A stretch of 64,000 nt of DNA from Micromonospora carbonacea (lineage in GTDB: Bacteria > Actinomycetota > Actinomycetes > Mycobacteriales > Micromonosporaceae), in contig NZ_JACHMZ010000001.1 of the NCBI RefSeq assembly GCF_014205165.1, positions 4,570,501 through 4,634,500 on the forward strand, written 5' to 3'. Every line of letters starts with the position of its first letter. Positions within the stretch are counted from its first letter, which is position 1. The notes beneath the pieces were generated by a model, which saw nothing but the letters and a program-made list of their open reading frames with translations, did no database searches and was not told the origin of the DNA. The position numbers and the translations under genes were made by a program. Below are positions 46,346-53,868 of the stretch, in pieces.

Positions 46346-47431
46346 GTGATCGTTACGCAGCCACGGACCGCGGAGGCCCGGGACAGCACCCGGCTGACCG
46401 TCACCTACTTCCTGGGCTACGGCCTGGTCGGCCTGCTCTCGGCGGTCCTCGGCCCGTCGATGCAGACCTTCCTGGCCATGACCGGGTCCCCGCTGCGCAC
46501 ACTGGCCATCCTGTTCACCGCCGACGCCTTCGGCTCGGTGTGCGGCTCCCTCATCGCCGGGCGGCTGCTCAACCGGATCGGGACGCACGTGCAGGTGGCG
46601 GTGGGGCTGGTCGCGGTCGCGGTGGTCCTCGCCGCGATCCCGCTGCTGCGGTGGCCCGTCGCGCTCGCGGTCCTGTTCTGGGCGCTGGGGCTGGCGAAGA
46701 CGTTCGTCTTCGTCACGGTCAACACGCTCCTGCTGTGGGTGCGGCGGGCGAAGGTGGGCCCGTTCATCAACGCGGCCGACTTCTTCCTCGGCGCGGGGTC
46801 GCTGGTCATGCCGCTGATGATCGGCCTGTCGATCACCTGGACCGGCGACGTCCGCCTCGCCTACTGGCTGGTCTGCGGGTGCGCGGTCGCGTTGACGCTG
46901 TGGGTCCTGCGGACCCGCGCGCCCCGCCCGGAGTCCGAGCAGCGGGGCAGGGGCGGCGGCCGGCACTACCTGATGATCGGCGGCGTGGCGGTCCTGCTGT
47001 TCCTCTACGTCGGCGCGGAGATCAGCATCTCGGGTTGGCTCCCCTCGTTCGTCCTGCTCCGGGGGCTGACCGACGACGCCGCCACCGCCGCGTACTTCAC
47101 CTCGCTGTTCTGGGTCGCGGTCACGGTCGGACGTCTGCTGTGGGTGCCGTTCGCCCAGCGGCTCCGTCCCGCGGTGATCGTGGCGTCGAGCGCGGCGGTC
47201 TGCGCGCTGGCCGTCGCCCTCATCGTCAACAACGCCTCGTCGGTGGCGGTCGTGACCGCCGGCGTGGTCACCGTCGGGCTCGGCATGTCGTCGATCTTCC
47301 CGTCGGCCTTCGCGATGCTCGCCCGCCGGGTGGAGATGACCGGCATGGTCAGCGGCGTCTGCCTGTGCGCGGCGAGCCTCGGCGCCATGTTCTTCCCCTG
47401 GTTGGCCGGGCAGGCGCTGACCACTCCATGA
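46346..47431 (+). CDS. MFS transporter
   Basis: Integral membrane permease, 361 aa, with hydrophobic segments throughout (for example LVGLLSAVLGPSMQTFLA near the N-terminus and SSVAVVTAGVVTVGLGMSSI near the C-terminus) and a central basic, Arg/Gly-rich loop about residues 192-210 between two six-helix halves. The overall look is of the fucose-permease/FucP-like branch of MFS. It is a little short at the C-terminus. GTG 46346 is preceded by GAGGAGG. In this setting it may export the finished compound or a glycosylated, inactive form, or import a sugar; the sequence does not decide. Confidence 0.85.
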   Translation: MIVTQPRTAEARDSTRLTVTYFLGYGLVGLLSAVLGPSMQTFLAMTGSPLRTLAILFTADAFGSVCGSLIAGRLLNRIGTHVQVAVGLVAVAVVLAAIPLLRWPVALAVLFWALGLAKTFVFVTVNTLLLWVRRAKVGPFINAADFFLGAGSLVMPLMIGLSITWTGDVRLAYWLVCGCAVALTLWVLRTRAPRPESEQRGRGGGRHYLMIGGVAVLLFLYVGAEISISGWLPSFVLLRGLTDDAATAAYFTSLFWVAVTVGRLLWVPFAQRLRPAVIVASSAAVCALAVALIVNNASSVAVVTAGVVTVGLGMSSIFPSAFAMLARRVEMTGMVSGVCLCAASLGAMFFPWLAGQALTTP

Positions 47432-47470
47432 CCCGCACATTCCCGAAGATCGGCAGAACGGAGGCGGCAG

Positions 47471-48874
47471 GTGCTCAGCATTCAACAGCCAGACCCCCGA
47501 CCGGTGCTCCCCCGACTGGAGGCGCTGCTCGGCCCGGACCGCGCCGACGCGCTGCGGCGGGCGGCCGCCCGGATCCGGGACCGGCTGGCCGGCGGCACCC
47601 TCTGGCACGTCAACTCCACCGGGGCCGGCGGGGGCGTCGCCGAGACCCTCCAGATGGCCCTTCCCCTCTACCGGGACCTCGGCGTCTCGGCGACCTGGGC
47701 GGTGATCAACGGCGACGCCGACTTCTTCACGATCACCAAGCGGCTCGGGGTGGCCCTCTACGGCAGCCCGGGTGACGGCGGTCCCCTCGGGCCGGCCGAG
47801 CGGGGGCTCTACCTGCGGACGCTGGCCTCGGCCCGGGACGACCTGCTGTCGCGGGTCCGGCCCGGCGACATCGTGATCCTGCACGACCACCAGGCGGCCG
47901 GCCTGGCCGAACCGCTGCTGGACCGGGTCGGCGCGGTCTACTGGCGCTGCTACGTCGGCGTCGACGCGCCGACCGAGGCGTCCGAGGCGGCCTGGGACTT
48001 CCTCACGCCGCTGCTGACCGGCGTACGCGAGCTGATCTTCTGCGCGGACACGCTCGTGCCCGACCGGTTCGCGGCCCGCCCGGTCCGGATCCGGCCGCTG
48101 TTCACGTCGCCGTTCACCGCGAAGAACTGCGAGCTCGACGCCGCCACCGTCGAGCACCTGCTGGCCCGGTGCGGCCTGCATCCGGAGCACGAGGCGCCCG
48201 GCCCGGCGACGCTGCGCACGCCGGTCGGCGAGGTCGGCATCCGGCGACCGCCCCAGGTGATCGCGCAGGAGCGGCCCCGCCCCGGTCAGCCCCTCGTCAC
48301 CCAGGTCTCCCGGTGGGACCGCCTCAAGGACATGCACGGGGTCCTGGACGGCGTCACCTCCCACGTGGACGACGGCTACCTCGCGCTCGTCGGGCCGGAC
48401 ACCGCCGCCATCCCCGACGACATCGAACAGCAGGTCTGGTACGACCGCTGCGTCGAGGCGTGGCGGGCGCTGCCGCCGCGCCAGCGCGCACGGGTGGCGC
48501 TGGTCTGCCTGCCGATGGCGGACCTCACGGAGAACGCCCTGCTGGTCAACGCGATCCAGCGCGCGTCGGACGTGGTGGTGCAGAAGAGCCTCGCCGAGGG
48601 GTTCGGCCTGACGGTCACCGAGGCGATGTGGAAGTCACGGGTGGTGGTGGCGAGCGCCGTCGGCGGCATCCGGACGCAGATCACCGACCAGCTCGACGGC
48701 CTGCTGGTGGACGACCCGACGGACCTGGCGGCCTTCGGCCGGATCCTGCGCCGAGCGGTCGGACGGGAGGTGGACACGCAGATCCTCGGCAAGCGGGCGC
48801 ACGACAAGGTAAGGGCCGAGTTCCTTCCCGACGGGGAGGTCCTCTCGACCGCGACCATGATCGACGAACTGTGA
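47471..48874 (+). CDS. GT4-family glycosyltransferase, TreT (trehalose synthase)-like
   Basis: 467 aa with two Rossmann halves. The N-terminus has LWHVNSTGAGGGVAE (about 43-57), the hallmark of TreT-like transferases. The C-terminal half has KSLAEGFGLTVTEAMW with the GT4 E-x7-E pair (about 376-384), the NDP-sugar site. TreT couples NDP-glucose with glucose. Here the likely role is transfer of a sugar to the polyketide or to the sugar made by this operon. Known macrolide glycosyltransferases are mostly GT1, so this would be atypical. GTG 47471 has GGAGG upstream. It is 39 bp after the permease, so it is in the operon. Confidence 0.8.
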   Translation: MLSIQQPDPRPVLPRLEALLGPDRADALRRAAARIRDRLAGGTLWHVNSTGAGGGVAETLQMALPLYRDLGVSATWAVINGDADFFTITKRLGVALYGSPGDGGPLGPAERGLYLRTLASARDDLLSRVRPGDIVILHDHQAAGLAEPLLDRVGAVYWRCYVGVDAPTEASEAAWDFLTPLLTGVRELIFCADTLVPDRFAARPVRIRPLFTSPFTAKNCELDAATVEHLLARCGLHPEHEAPGPATLRTPVGEVGIRRPPQVIAQERPRPGQPLVTQVSRWDRLKDMHGVLDGVTSHVDDGYLALVGPDTAAIPDDIEQQVWYDRCVEAWRALPPRQRARVALVCLPMADLTENALLVNAIQRASDVVVQKSLAEGFGLTVTEAMWKSRVVVASAVGGIRTQITDQLDGLLVDDPTDLAAFGRILRRAVGREVDTQILGKRAHDKVRAEFLPDGEVLSTATMIDEL

Positions 48875-48888
48875 AAGGCGGTGACCCC

Positions 48889-49719
48889 GTGCGAGACACC
48901 GGAACCGGGCGGCTCGACCCCGATCAGGTGGAGTTCTTCAGGTCGAACGGCTACGTCGTCGGCGACGACCTGCTGAAGCCCGCCGCCTTCGCCGGCCTCC
49001 GCGAGCACTTCGAACGCAAGTTCGCGGCCCTGCCGGCGGACGAACGCCCCGAGGACATGGACGTCCCCCACTTCACCGACCCGGAGCTGTTCCGCTGGCT
49101 CCTCGACCCCGACGTGCTGGACGTCGCCGAGAGCATCCTCGGGCCGGACATCGCGCTCTTCTCGGCCCACTTCTTCTGCAAGCCCGCCGGCGACGGCAAA
49201 GGCGTGCCCTGGCACACGGACGCGTGGTTCTGGCGGGAGACGATCCACCCGCCGGAGCAGGCCGTCACCATCTGGCTGGCGATCGACCCGTCCACCGCCG
49301 AGAACGGCAACATGGTGGTGATCCCGGGCAGCCACCGGCAGCAGGCGGACGGGCCGTACCGGGAGGTGCGCTCCGAGGAGAGCGTGTTCACCTGGGAGCT
49401 GGACGTGTCGAAGATGCCGGTCGACACGGACCGGGCGGTGCCGATCCCGCTGCGGCCCAACCAGTTCAGCATCCACTCGGGCGGCCTGCTGCACAGCAGC
49501 GCGGTCAACCGCAGCACGATCCGCCGCTGCGGCTTCACCATGCGCTACATGAGCACGGCCGTGCGCTTCAACCACGAGGGGGTCGGCCACAAGCACCAGA
49601 TCTTCCTCGCCCGGGGCGAGGACCGGGCCGGCAACGTGTACGCGCAGCCCTGGCGGGCGTACCCCGAACTCGTCGACGCCCGCGGCAAGGGCCAGCGCGT
49701 GGTGACCGCGGACCGGTGA
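48889..49719 (+). CDS. Phytanoyl-CoA dioxygenase (PhyH) family oxygenase
   Basis: 276 aa, a non-haem iron and 2-oxoglutarate-dependent oxygenase by family. The iron ligands are visible: His109 and Asp111 in WHTDAW, and the distal His202 in LLHSSAVNRS, followed by Arg residues for 2-oxoglutarate. These enzymes hydroxylate or desaturate natural products and sugars. I place the start at GTG 48889, with AAAGGCGG upstream; GTG 48871 is in frame but overlaps the previous stop. The end overlaps the next gene by four bases. The substrate could be the sugar or the polyketide. Confidence 0.87.
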   Translation: MRDTGTGRLDPDQVEFFRSNGYVVGDDLLKPAAFAGLREHFERKFAALPADERPEDMDVPHFTDPELFRWLLDPDVLDVAESILGPDIALFSAHFFCKPAGDGKGVPWHTDAWFWRETIHPPEQAVTIWLAIDPSTAENGNMVVIPGSHRQQADGPYREVRSEESVFTWELDVSKMPVDTDRAVPIPLRPNQFSIHSGGLLHSSAVNRSTIRRCGFTMRYMSTAVRFNHEGVGHKHQIFLARGEDRAGNVYAQPWRAYPELVDARGKGQRVVTADR

Positions 49720-50420
49720 GGACCCCCGACCTGGTGCTCGACGTGGGCGGCGGCGACCCGGTGCGGCTGCGGTGCGCCGCCGTCCTGTTCGACATGGACG
49801 GCACGCTGGTCGACTCCCACGCCTGCGTCGAGTGGAAGTGGCGCACCTGGTGCGCCGGGCACGGCATCGACGCCGACGCGCTGCTGGCGGTCGCCCACGG
49901 CCGCCCCCAGGCGGAGACGGTGCGCATCGTCGCGCCGGAGCTGGACACCGAGCGGGAACTCGACCACCTGACCCGCCTGGAGGAGGGCTGCACGACGGGC
50001 ATCGTCGAGGTGCCGGGGGCGTCCGCGCTGCTCGACGCGCTGCCGGCCGGGACGTGGGCGGTGGTCACCTCGGCGTGGCGTCGCCTCATGGCGATCAGGA
50101 TGGGCTGCGCCGGCCTGCCCCTGCCGGCGGTGACCGTCACCGCCGACGACCCGGTGGACGGCAAGCCGTCGCCGCACGGCTACCTGTCCGCCGCGGCCCG
50201 GCTGGGGGTGCGCCCCGCGGACTGTGTGGTCGTGGAGGACACGCCGGTGGGCCTGGCGGCCGGGCAGGCGGCCGGCATGCGCACCATCGCGCTGGCCACG
50301 ACCTTCCCGGCCGACCGGCTCCCCGCCGGGCTCGTCGTGCCCGACCTCACGCAGGTCCGCCTGCACCGGCCGGGAGGCGGCGGGCCGTCCCCCGCCACCG
50401 GCCCCGACCGAAAGGAATGA
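49716..50420 (+). CDS. HAD-superfamily sugar phosphatase
   Basis: 234 aa, beta-phosphoglucomutase/phosphatase-like HAD hydrolase. Motif I is FDMDGTLVDS (Asp26, Asp28), motif II VVTSAW, motif III Lys in DGKPSPHGY, motif IV VVEDTPVGL. The cap inserted after motif I is the small helical type of sugar phosphatases. Likely role: remove phosphate from the sugar phosphate made by the transketolase and isomerases. GTG 49716 overlaps the PhyH stop (GTGA). A diverged fragment of this gene is present at 56093-56129. Confidence 0.85.
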   Translation: MRTPDLVLDVGGGDPVRLRCAAVLFDMDGTLVDSHACVEWKWRTWCAGHGIDADALLAVAHGRPQAETVRIVAPELDTERELDHLTRLEEGCTTGIVEVPGASALLDALPAGTWAVVTSAWRRLMAIRMGCAGLPLPAVTVTADDPVDGKPSPHGYLSAAARLGVRPADCVVVEDTPVGLAAGQAAGMRTIALATTFPADRLPAGLVVPDLTQVRLHRPGGGGPSPATGPDRKE

Positions 50421-50422
50421 GA

Positions 50423-51403
50423 ATGGAGTACGTCAAGCTGGGCGCGACCGGCCTGGACGTGTCGCCGCTCTGCCTCGGCGGCATGAGCTTCGGCGACCCG
50501 GCCAGGGGCGGCGACCCGTGGACCCTCGACGAGGACGGCAGCCGCGACATCGTCCGGCGCGCCCTGGACCACGGCATCAACTTCTTCGACACGGCGAACG
50601 CCTACTCCGACGGCAGCGGCGAGGAGATCCTGGGCCGGCTGCTGCGGCAGTTCGCCCGCCGGGACGAGGTGGTCGTGGCGACCAAGGTCTTCCTGCCCAT
50701 GCGGCCGGGGCCCAACGGCTCCGGCCTGTCCCGCAAGGCCATCCTCGCCGAGGTCGACAACAGCCTGCGGCGGTTGGGCCTGGACCACGTCGACCTCTAC
50801 CAGGTCCACCGCTGGGACCACCGCACGCCGATCGAGGAGACGCTGGAGGCCCTGCACGACGTGGTCAGGGCCGGGAAGGTCCGCTACCTCGGCGCGTCGT
50901 CCATGTACGCGTGGCAGTTCGGCAAGGCCCTGCACACCGCGCGGCTGCACGGCTGGACGCCCTTCGTCAGCATGCAGAACTACTACAACCTCATGTACCG
51001 GGAGGAGGAGCGGGAGATGCTGCCGCTCTGCGCGGACCAGGGCATCGGGGTGCTGCCGTGGAGCCCGCTGGCGCGGGGCAAGCTCGCGCGGGAGTGGACG
51101 GTGGAGACCACCCGCGCCCGGCACGACGACTTCGGCCGCAGCCTCTACGCCGCCACCGAGAGCGCCGACCGCCGGGTGGTGGAGCGGGTCGGTGAGATCG
51201 CCGCCGAACTCTGCGTGACCCGGGCGCAGGTGGCCCTGGCGTGGCTGCGGCGGCAGCCGGCGGTGACCGCCCCCGTCATCGGGGTCACCTCCGTCAAGCA
51301 CCTCGACGAGACGGTGGCCTCCCTGGACGTGACGCTCTCCGACGACGACCTGTGGAGGCTGGCGGAGCCGTACGTCCCGCACGCGGTCGTCGGGCACGAG
51401 TGA
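50423..51403 (+). CDS. Aldo-keto reductase
   Basis: 326 aa, NADPH-dependent reductase with the full tetrad: Asp56 and Tyr61 (FFDTANAYSDG), Lys88 (VATK) and His129 (YQVHRWD), plus the C-terminal NADPH-binding stretch APVIGVTSVKHLDE. It probably reduces the aldehyde or ketone of the sugar made by this operon, possibly to a deoxysugar or polyol. ATG 50423 is preferred because AAAGGA lies seven bases upstream; ATG 50417 is too close to that site. It is the last gene of the rightward operon. Confidence 0.88.
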   Translation: MEYVKLGATGLDVSPLCLGGMSFGDPARGGDPWTLDEDGSRDIVRRALDHGINFFDTANAYSDGSGEEILGRLLRQFARRDEVVVATKVFLPMRPGPNGSGLSRKAILAEVDNSLRRLGLDHVDLYQVHRWDHRTPIEETLEALHDVVRAGKVRYLGASSMYAWQFGKALHTARLHGWTPFVSMQNYYNLMYREEEREMLPLCADQGIGVLPWSPLARGKLAREWTVETTRARHDDFGRSLYAATESADRRVVERVGEIAAELCVTRAQVALAWLRRQPAVTAPVIGVTSVKHLDETVASLDVTLSDDDLWRLAEPYVPHAVVGHE

Positions 51404-51469
51404 CCCGCCGGGCCGCCGCCGGGCCGGCTCGCGGCCCGCTCCGGCACGCTTCGCACTCCGCCCGACGCT

Positions 51470-51488
51470 CCGGGCACGGGCTGCCCGG
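51470..51488. terminator. Hairpin between converging genes
   Basis: CCGGGCA (51470-51476) pairs with TGCCCGG (51482-51488) over a five-base loop, midway between the aldo-keto reductase stop and the converging XRE gene. No T-run follows, which is common for actinobacterial terminators. It could serve both strands. Confidence 0.5.
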
Positions 51489-51492
51489 CCCG

Positions 51493-52713
51493 TCACCCGA
51501 CCCCGAGGGCCGTGGCGAGCCGGGCCACGTCCGCCGGGAGCGGTTCGTGGCACGTCAGGTCGGTGAGCAGCGTACGGGCCACCGGCCGTAACCGGACCTC
51601 GGCCGGCGCGGTCCGGTCCGCGTCGACCAGGGCGCGCCCGGCGGCGAGCGGGTCGCCGGCCCCGAGGTGCGCGCGGCCGGCGTCGAGCAGGTAGGCCGCC
51701 CGGTGCTCGGCGGGCAGCCGCCGCCAGTGCTCCGCGCCGACGACCCGCTCGTGCAGGAGCACCGCCTCGCCGCCGTTGCCCAGCTCGACGGCGGCGGCGA
51801 CCCGGGCCATCCGCACCGCCGTGGGGCCGAACCCGGTCCAGTGCCGGTCGCGCTCCCCGCCGGTCTCGCCGCTCTCGCCTGTCTCGTCGGCGACCCGGGC
51901 CGCCTGGTCGACCAGTTCCGCTGCGCCGCGTTCGTCGCCGGCTCCGGCGGCGGCCAGGGCGGCCTGGACCAGCAGCGTTCCGTGCAGCGCCAGGTCCGGG
52001 GGTGGGCCGCCGCGCCACGCCTCGGGGGCGATGCGGTGCGCGGCGGCGACCGTGACGGCCAGGGCCGGGCGGGGGCGGCCGAGGGCGCGCAGCGCCTGCC
52101 CCAGCGGCACGGCTGCCGCCGCGACCAGCAGCGGGTCGCCGGCGGCCACGGACACGGCCCGGTCGGCGGCCAGCCAGCCGAGGTCGCCCACGCCGAGCTT
52201 CACCAGCACCGCCGACGTGACCCGGTACGCCTGCACCAGCGGTTCCGCAGCCCCGTCGCCCTGGGCGGCGTGGGCGTGTCGGGTGTCGCCGAGCAGCTCC
52301 GGCAGGATCCGCAGCAGTTGGGGATAGTCGGCGTGCTGGTAGGTCAGCCAGGCGTGCCGTACCCGCTGGTCCAGCTCGCCGACCGGCGGTGCCGCCCGCT
52401 GCGCCTGCGGCCCGGTCAGGGCGGTGTCGTAGCGGTCGAGGGCGGCGCGCACCCCGTCGATGCCGTGCGCGGCGGCGCGGGCGGCCTGCGACGGGAGGGC
52501 ATCGCGGCCGAGCAGCGCCACCGGGTCGACGCGCAGCGCGGCGGCGAGTTCCTGGATGACGGTGTACCGGTCGAGGGCGCGGACCCCCCGCTCGACCTTG
52601 TCGACCCAGCTCTTCGACTTGCCGAGCCGGTCGGCGAGCATCTGCTGCGTCATTCGCCGCCGGGTCCGCAGCCGGGCGACCCGGCGTCCGATCGGCAGCT
52701 CACGGTTGGTCAC
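51493..52713 (-). CDS. XRE-family transcriptional regulator with a TPR-like C-terminal domain
   Basis: 406 aa. Helix-turn-helix at about residues 8-65 (RTRRRMTQQMLADRLGKSKS ... VERG); the rest is Ala/Leu-rich helical repeat sequence like the TPR sensor parts of many actinobacterial XRE proteins. It binds DNA and may sense a ligand or peptide. GTG 52713 overlaps the end of the upstream gene by 14 bases, so it is third in a leftward operon with the Cys-rich and DivIVA-like genes. Whether it controls the PKS cluster cannot be told from sequence. Confidence 0.88.
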   Translation of the reverse strand: MTNRELPIGRRVARLRTRRRMTQQMLADRLGKSKSWVDKVERGVRALDRYTVIQELAAALRVDPVALLGRDALPSQAARAAAHGIDGVRAALDRYDTALTGPQAQRAAPPVGELDQRVRHAWLTYQHADYPQLLRILPELLGDTRHAHAAQGDGAAEPLVQAYRVTSAVLVKLGVGDLGWLAADRAVSVAAGDPLLVAAAAVPLGQALRALGRPRPALAVTVAAAHRIAPEAWRGGPPPDLALHGTLLVQAALAAAGAGDERGAAELVDQAARVADETGESGETGGERDRHWTGFGPTAVRMARVAAAVELGNGGEAVLLHERVVGAEHWRRLPAEHRAAYLLDAGRAHLGAGDPLAAGRALVDADRTAPAEVRLRPVARTLLTDLTCHEPLPADVARLATALGVG

Positions 52714-53005
52714 GACGCCACCGCCCGTCGGGTACGGCTCGGGTGCCCTCCTCGGCCGTCCACATCTCCAACGGCCGGGCGCACCAGCCGACGATCCGGT
52801 CGGCTATGTCGGCGCTGCTCAAGCCGGTGATCTCCGCCTGGGCGTCCGGCAGGTACGAGGTCAGGTAGCGGACGAGGGTCCGCACGTTGCACCGGCACAG
52901 CTCCTTGAGCTGGCGCTTACGGGTCAGGCACGGCCACGGGTCGCCGCAGACCAGGCAGTTCCAGTCCGGCCGCGACGGGCCGTGCAGCGCCGGATAGTCA
53001 GTCAT
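52700..53005 (-). CDS. Small actinobacterial Cys-motif protein of unknown function
   Basis: 101 aa. The N-terminal RPDWNCLVCGDPWPC has two Cys two residues apart and a third seven residues on, with further Cys later (ELCRCNV, GWCARP), suggesting metal binding. Similar short proteins beside XRE and DivIVA-domain genes are common in actinomycetes; to my knowledge they have no proven function and are sometimes misnamed flavin reductase. The start overlaps the upstream stop by eight bases. Confidence 0.75.
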   Translation of the reverse strand: MTDYPALHGPSRPDWNCLVCGDPWPCLTRKRQLKELCRCNVRTLVRYLTSYLPDAQAEITGLSSADIADRIVGWCARPLEMWTAEEGTRAVPDGRWRRDQP

Positions 53006-53402
53006 CGCCCGGCCCCTCCCCCGGCCGGCGGTGGCAGCCCTGCCGGCGGGGCGAGTAGGGCGGCCACAGGGGCGGGCGTCGGTACTCGTTCCGGGGCCGC
53101 CGCGCCGAGGGGCCGGGCCGCCAGCGCTGCGCGCGGAGTTCCGCCGCGGCCTCCCGGTGGCGGCGGGCCTCGTCCTGGGCGGCGACGAGCTGCCGGTAGA
53201 GGGCGTCGAGGTCGGCCTCCAACCGGCGCAGGAACCCGCGGACCGCCTCCGGGTCGAAGCCGCGCCGACCGAACCGGGTCAACGGAAACTCCTGCCACCG
53301 CACGTCGGCGGGGGTCAGCAGGTTTCGCTTGGGTTGGTACTCGCGGGTACCGCCGACATCGCTAGGGGGCCCGTCTCCAACCGTGTCGGTACTCGGCTCC
53401 AT
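52998..53402 (-). CDS. DivIVA-domain protein
   Basis: 134 aa. Residues about 28-85 match a short DivIVA domain: LTPADVRWQEFPLTRFGRRG followed by FDPEAVRGFLRRLEADLDAL and a coiled coil. The tail is Arg/Pro-rich. DivIVA proteins mark curved membranes and poles, but short copies next to XRE regulators have no known role. ATG 53402 has GGAG five bases upstream; an in-frame ATG at 53495 would start inside the divergent promoter region and is unlikely. Confidence 0.75.
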   Translation of the reverse strand: MEPSTDTVGDGPPSDVGGTREYQPKRNLLTPADVRWQEFPLTRFGRRGFDPEAVRGFLRRLEADLDALYRQLVAAQDEARRHREAAAELRAQRWRPGPSARRPRNEYRRPPLWPPYSPRRQGCHRRPGEGPGDD

Positions 53403-53471
53403 GTGACTCCGTCCCTGGCTGTTGACATCGTGCCTTGCCGGCCGCGTCTCGAAACCAACATACGTCATGAC

Positions 53472-53500
53472 TTGACTTAAGTCAGACCTTGACATATTGC
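53472..53500. promoter_or_regulatory. Divergent promoter with palindromic operator TGACTTAAGTCA
   Basis: A perfect 12-bp palindrome (53473-53484) sits between the divergent GntR and DivIVA genes. Rightward, TTGACT (53472-53477) and TATTGC (53495-53500) are 17 bases apart. Leftward, CTGACT lies 17 bases upstream of TATGTT on the other strand. The palindrome overlaps both -35 boxes, the expected place for autorepression by the GntR protein. Confidence 0.5.
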
Positions 53501-53545
53501 TGATCTTGTGGTGAGTGAGGACCTTGCCGACCTAAACTTCCCCTC

Positions 53546-53770
53546 GTGCCATACGAGCAGGCCGAGTACCGCCGCATCGCTGACGGCATCGCCGGGCAGA
53601 TCAAGTCCGGAGAGCTGAAGGCACACGACAAGCTGCCCTCCACCGCCGAACTCGCAGACAAGAACCACGTCTCGCTCGCGACGATCAATCGGGCCTTCGG
53701 CCTGCTGCACGATCGCGGCCTGGTGTACGGCAAGCAGGGCAAGGGCGTCTTCGTGGCTGAGACGAAGTAG
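53546..53770 (+). CDS. Short GntR-family regulator (DNA-binding domain only)
   Basis: 74 aa, consisting only of a GntR winged helix: YRRIADGIAGQIKSGEL, KLPSTAELADKNHVSLATIN, DRGLVYGKQGKGVFV. There is no effector domain, so it resembles the small DNA-binding-only GntR proteins of actinomycetes. GTG 53546. The palindrome 60 bases upstream is its probable operator. It likely controls the divergent DivIVA/Cys/XRE operon and itself. Confidence 0.85.
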   Translation: MPYEQAEYRRIADGIAGQIKSGELKAHDKLPSTAELADKNHVSLATINRAFGLLHDRGLVYGKQGKGVFVAETK

Positions 53771-53807
53771 TCACAACAGCAGCCGGACGGGCCAAGGCTC
53801 AAATGAA

Positions 53808-53838
53808 GGACCACCCCCTTCGGGAGCAAACCCCGCAG
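53808..53838 (-). repeat. Possible fossil CRISPR repeat
   Basis: GGACCACCCCC at the start and CCCCGCAG at the end resemble the CRISPR repeat, and the end lies 59 bases from the end of the next unit, close to the 61-base period. It may be an older, heavily decayed repeat beyond the recognised array. Confidence 0.25.
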
Positions 53839-53868
53839 TTCACCGCCGCCATCGCCGGCCCATGAAGA

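Noticed and set aside
46208-48364. 718-codon frame on the minus strand over the permease and glycosyltransferase
   Set aside because: It is antisense to two genes with clear motifs and good ribosome sites, and its own product is low-complexity.
50417-50422. Earlier ATG as start of the aldo-keto reductase
   Set aside because: It lies only two bases after the GGA of the ribosome site, too close for initiation. ATG 50423 has normal spacing.
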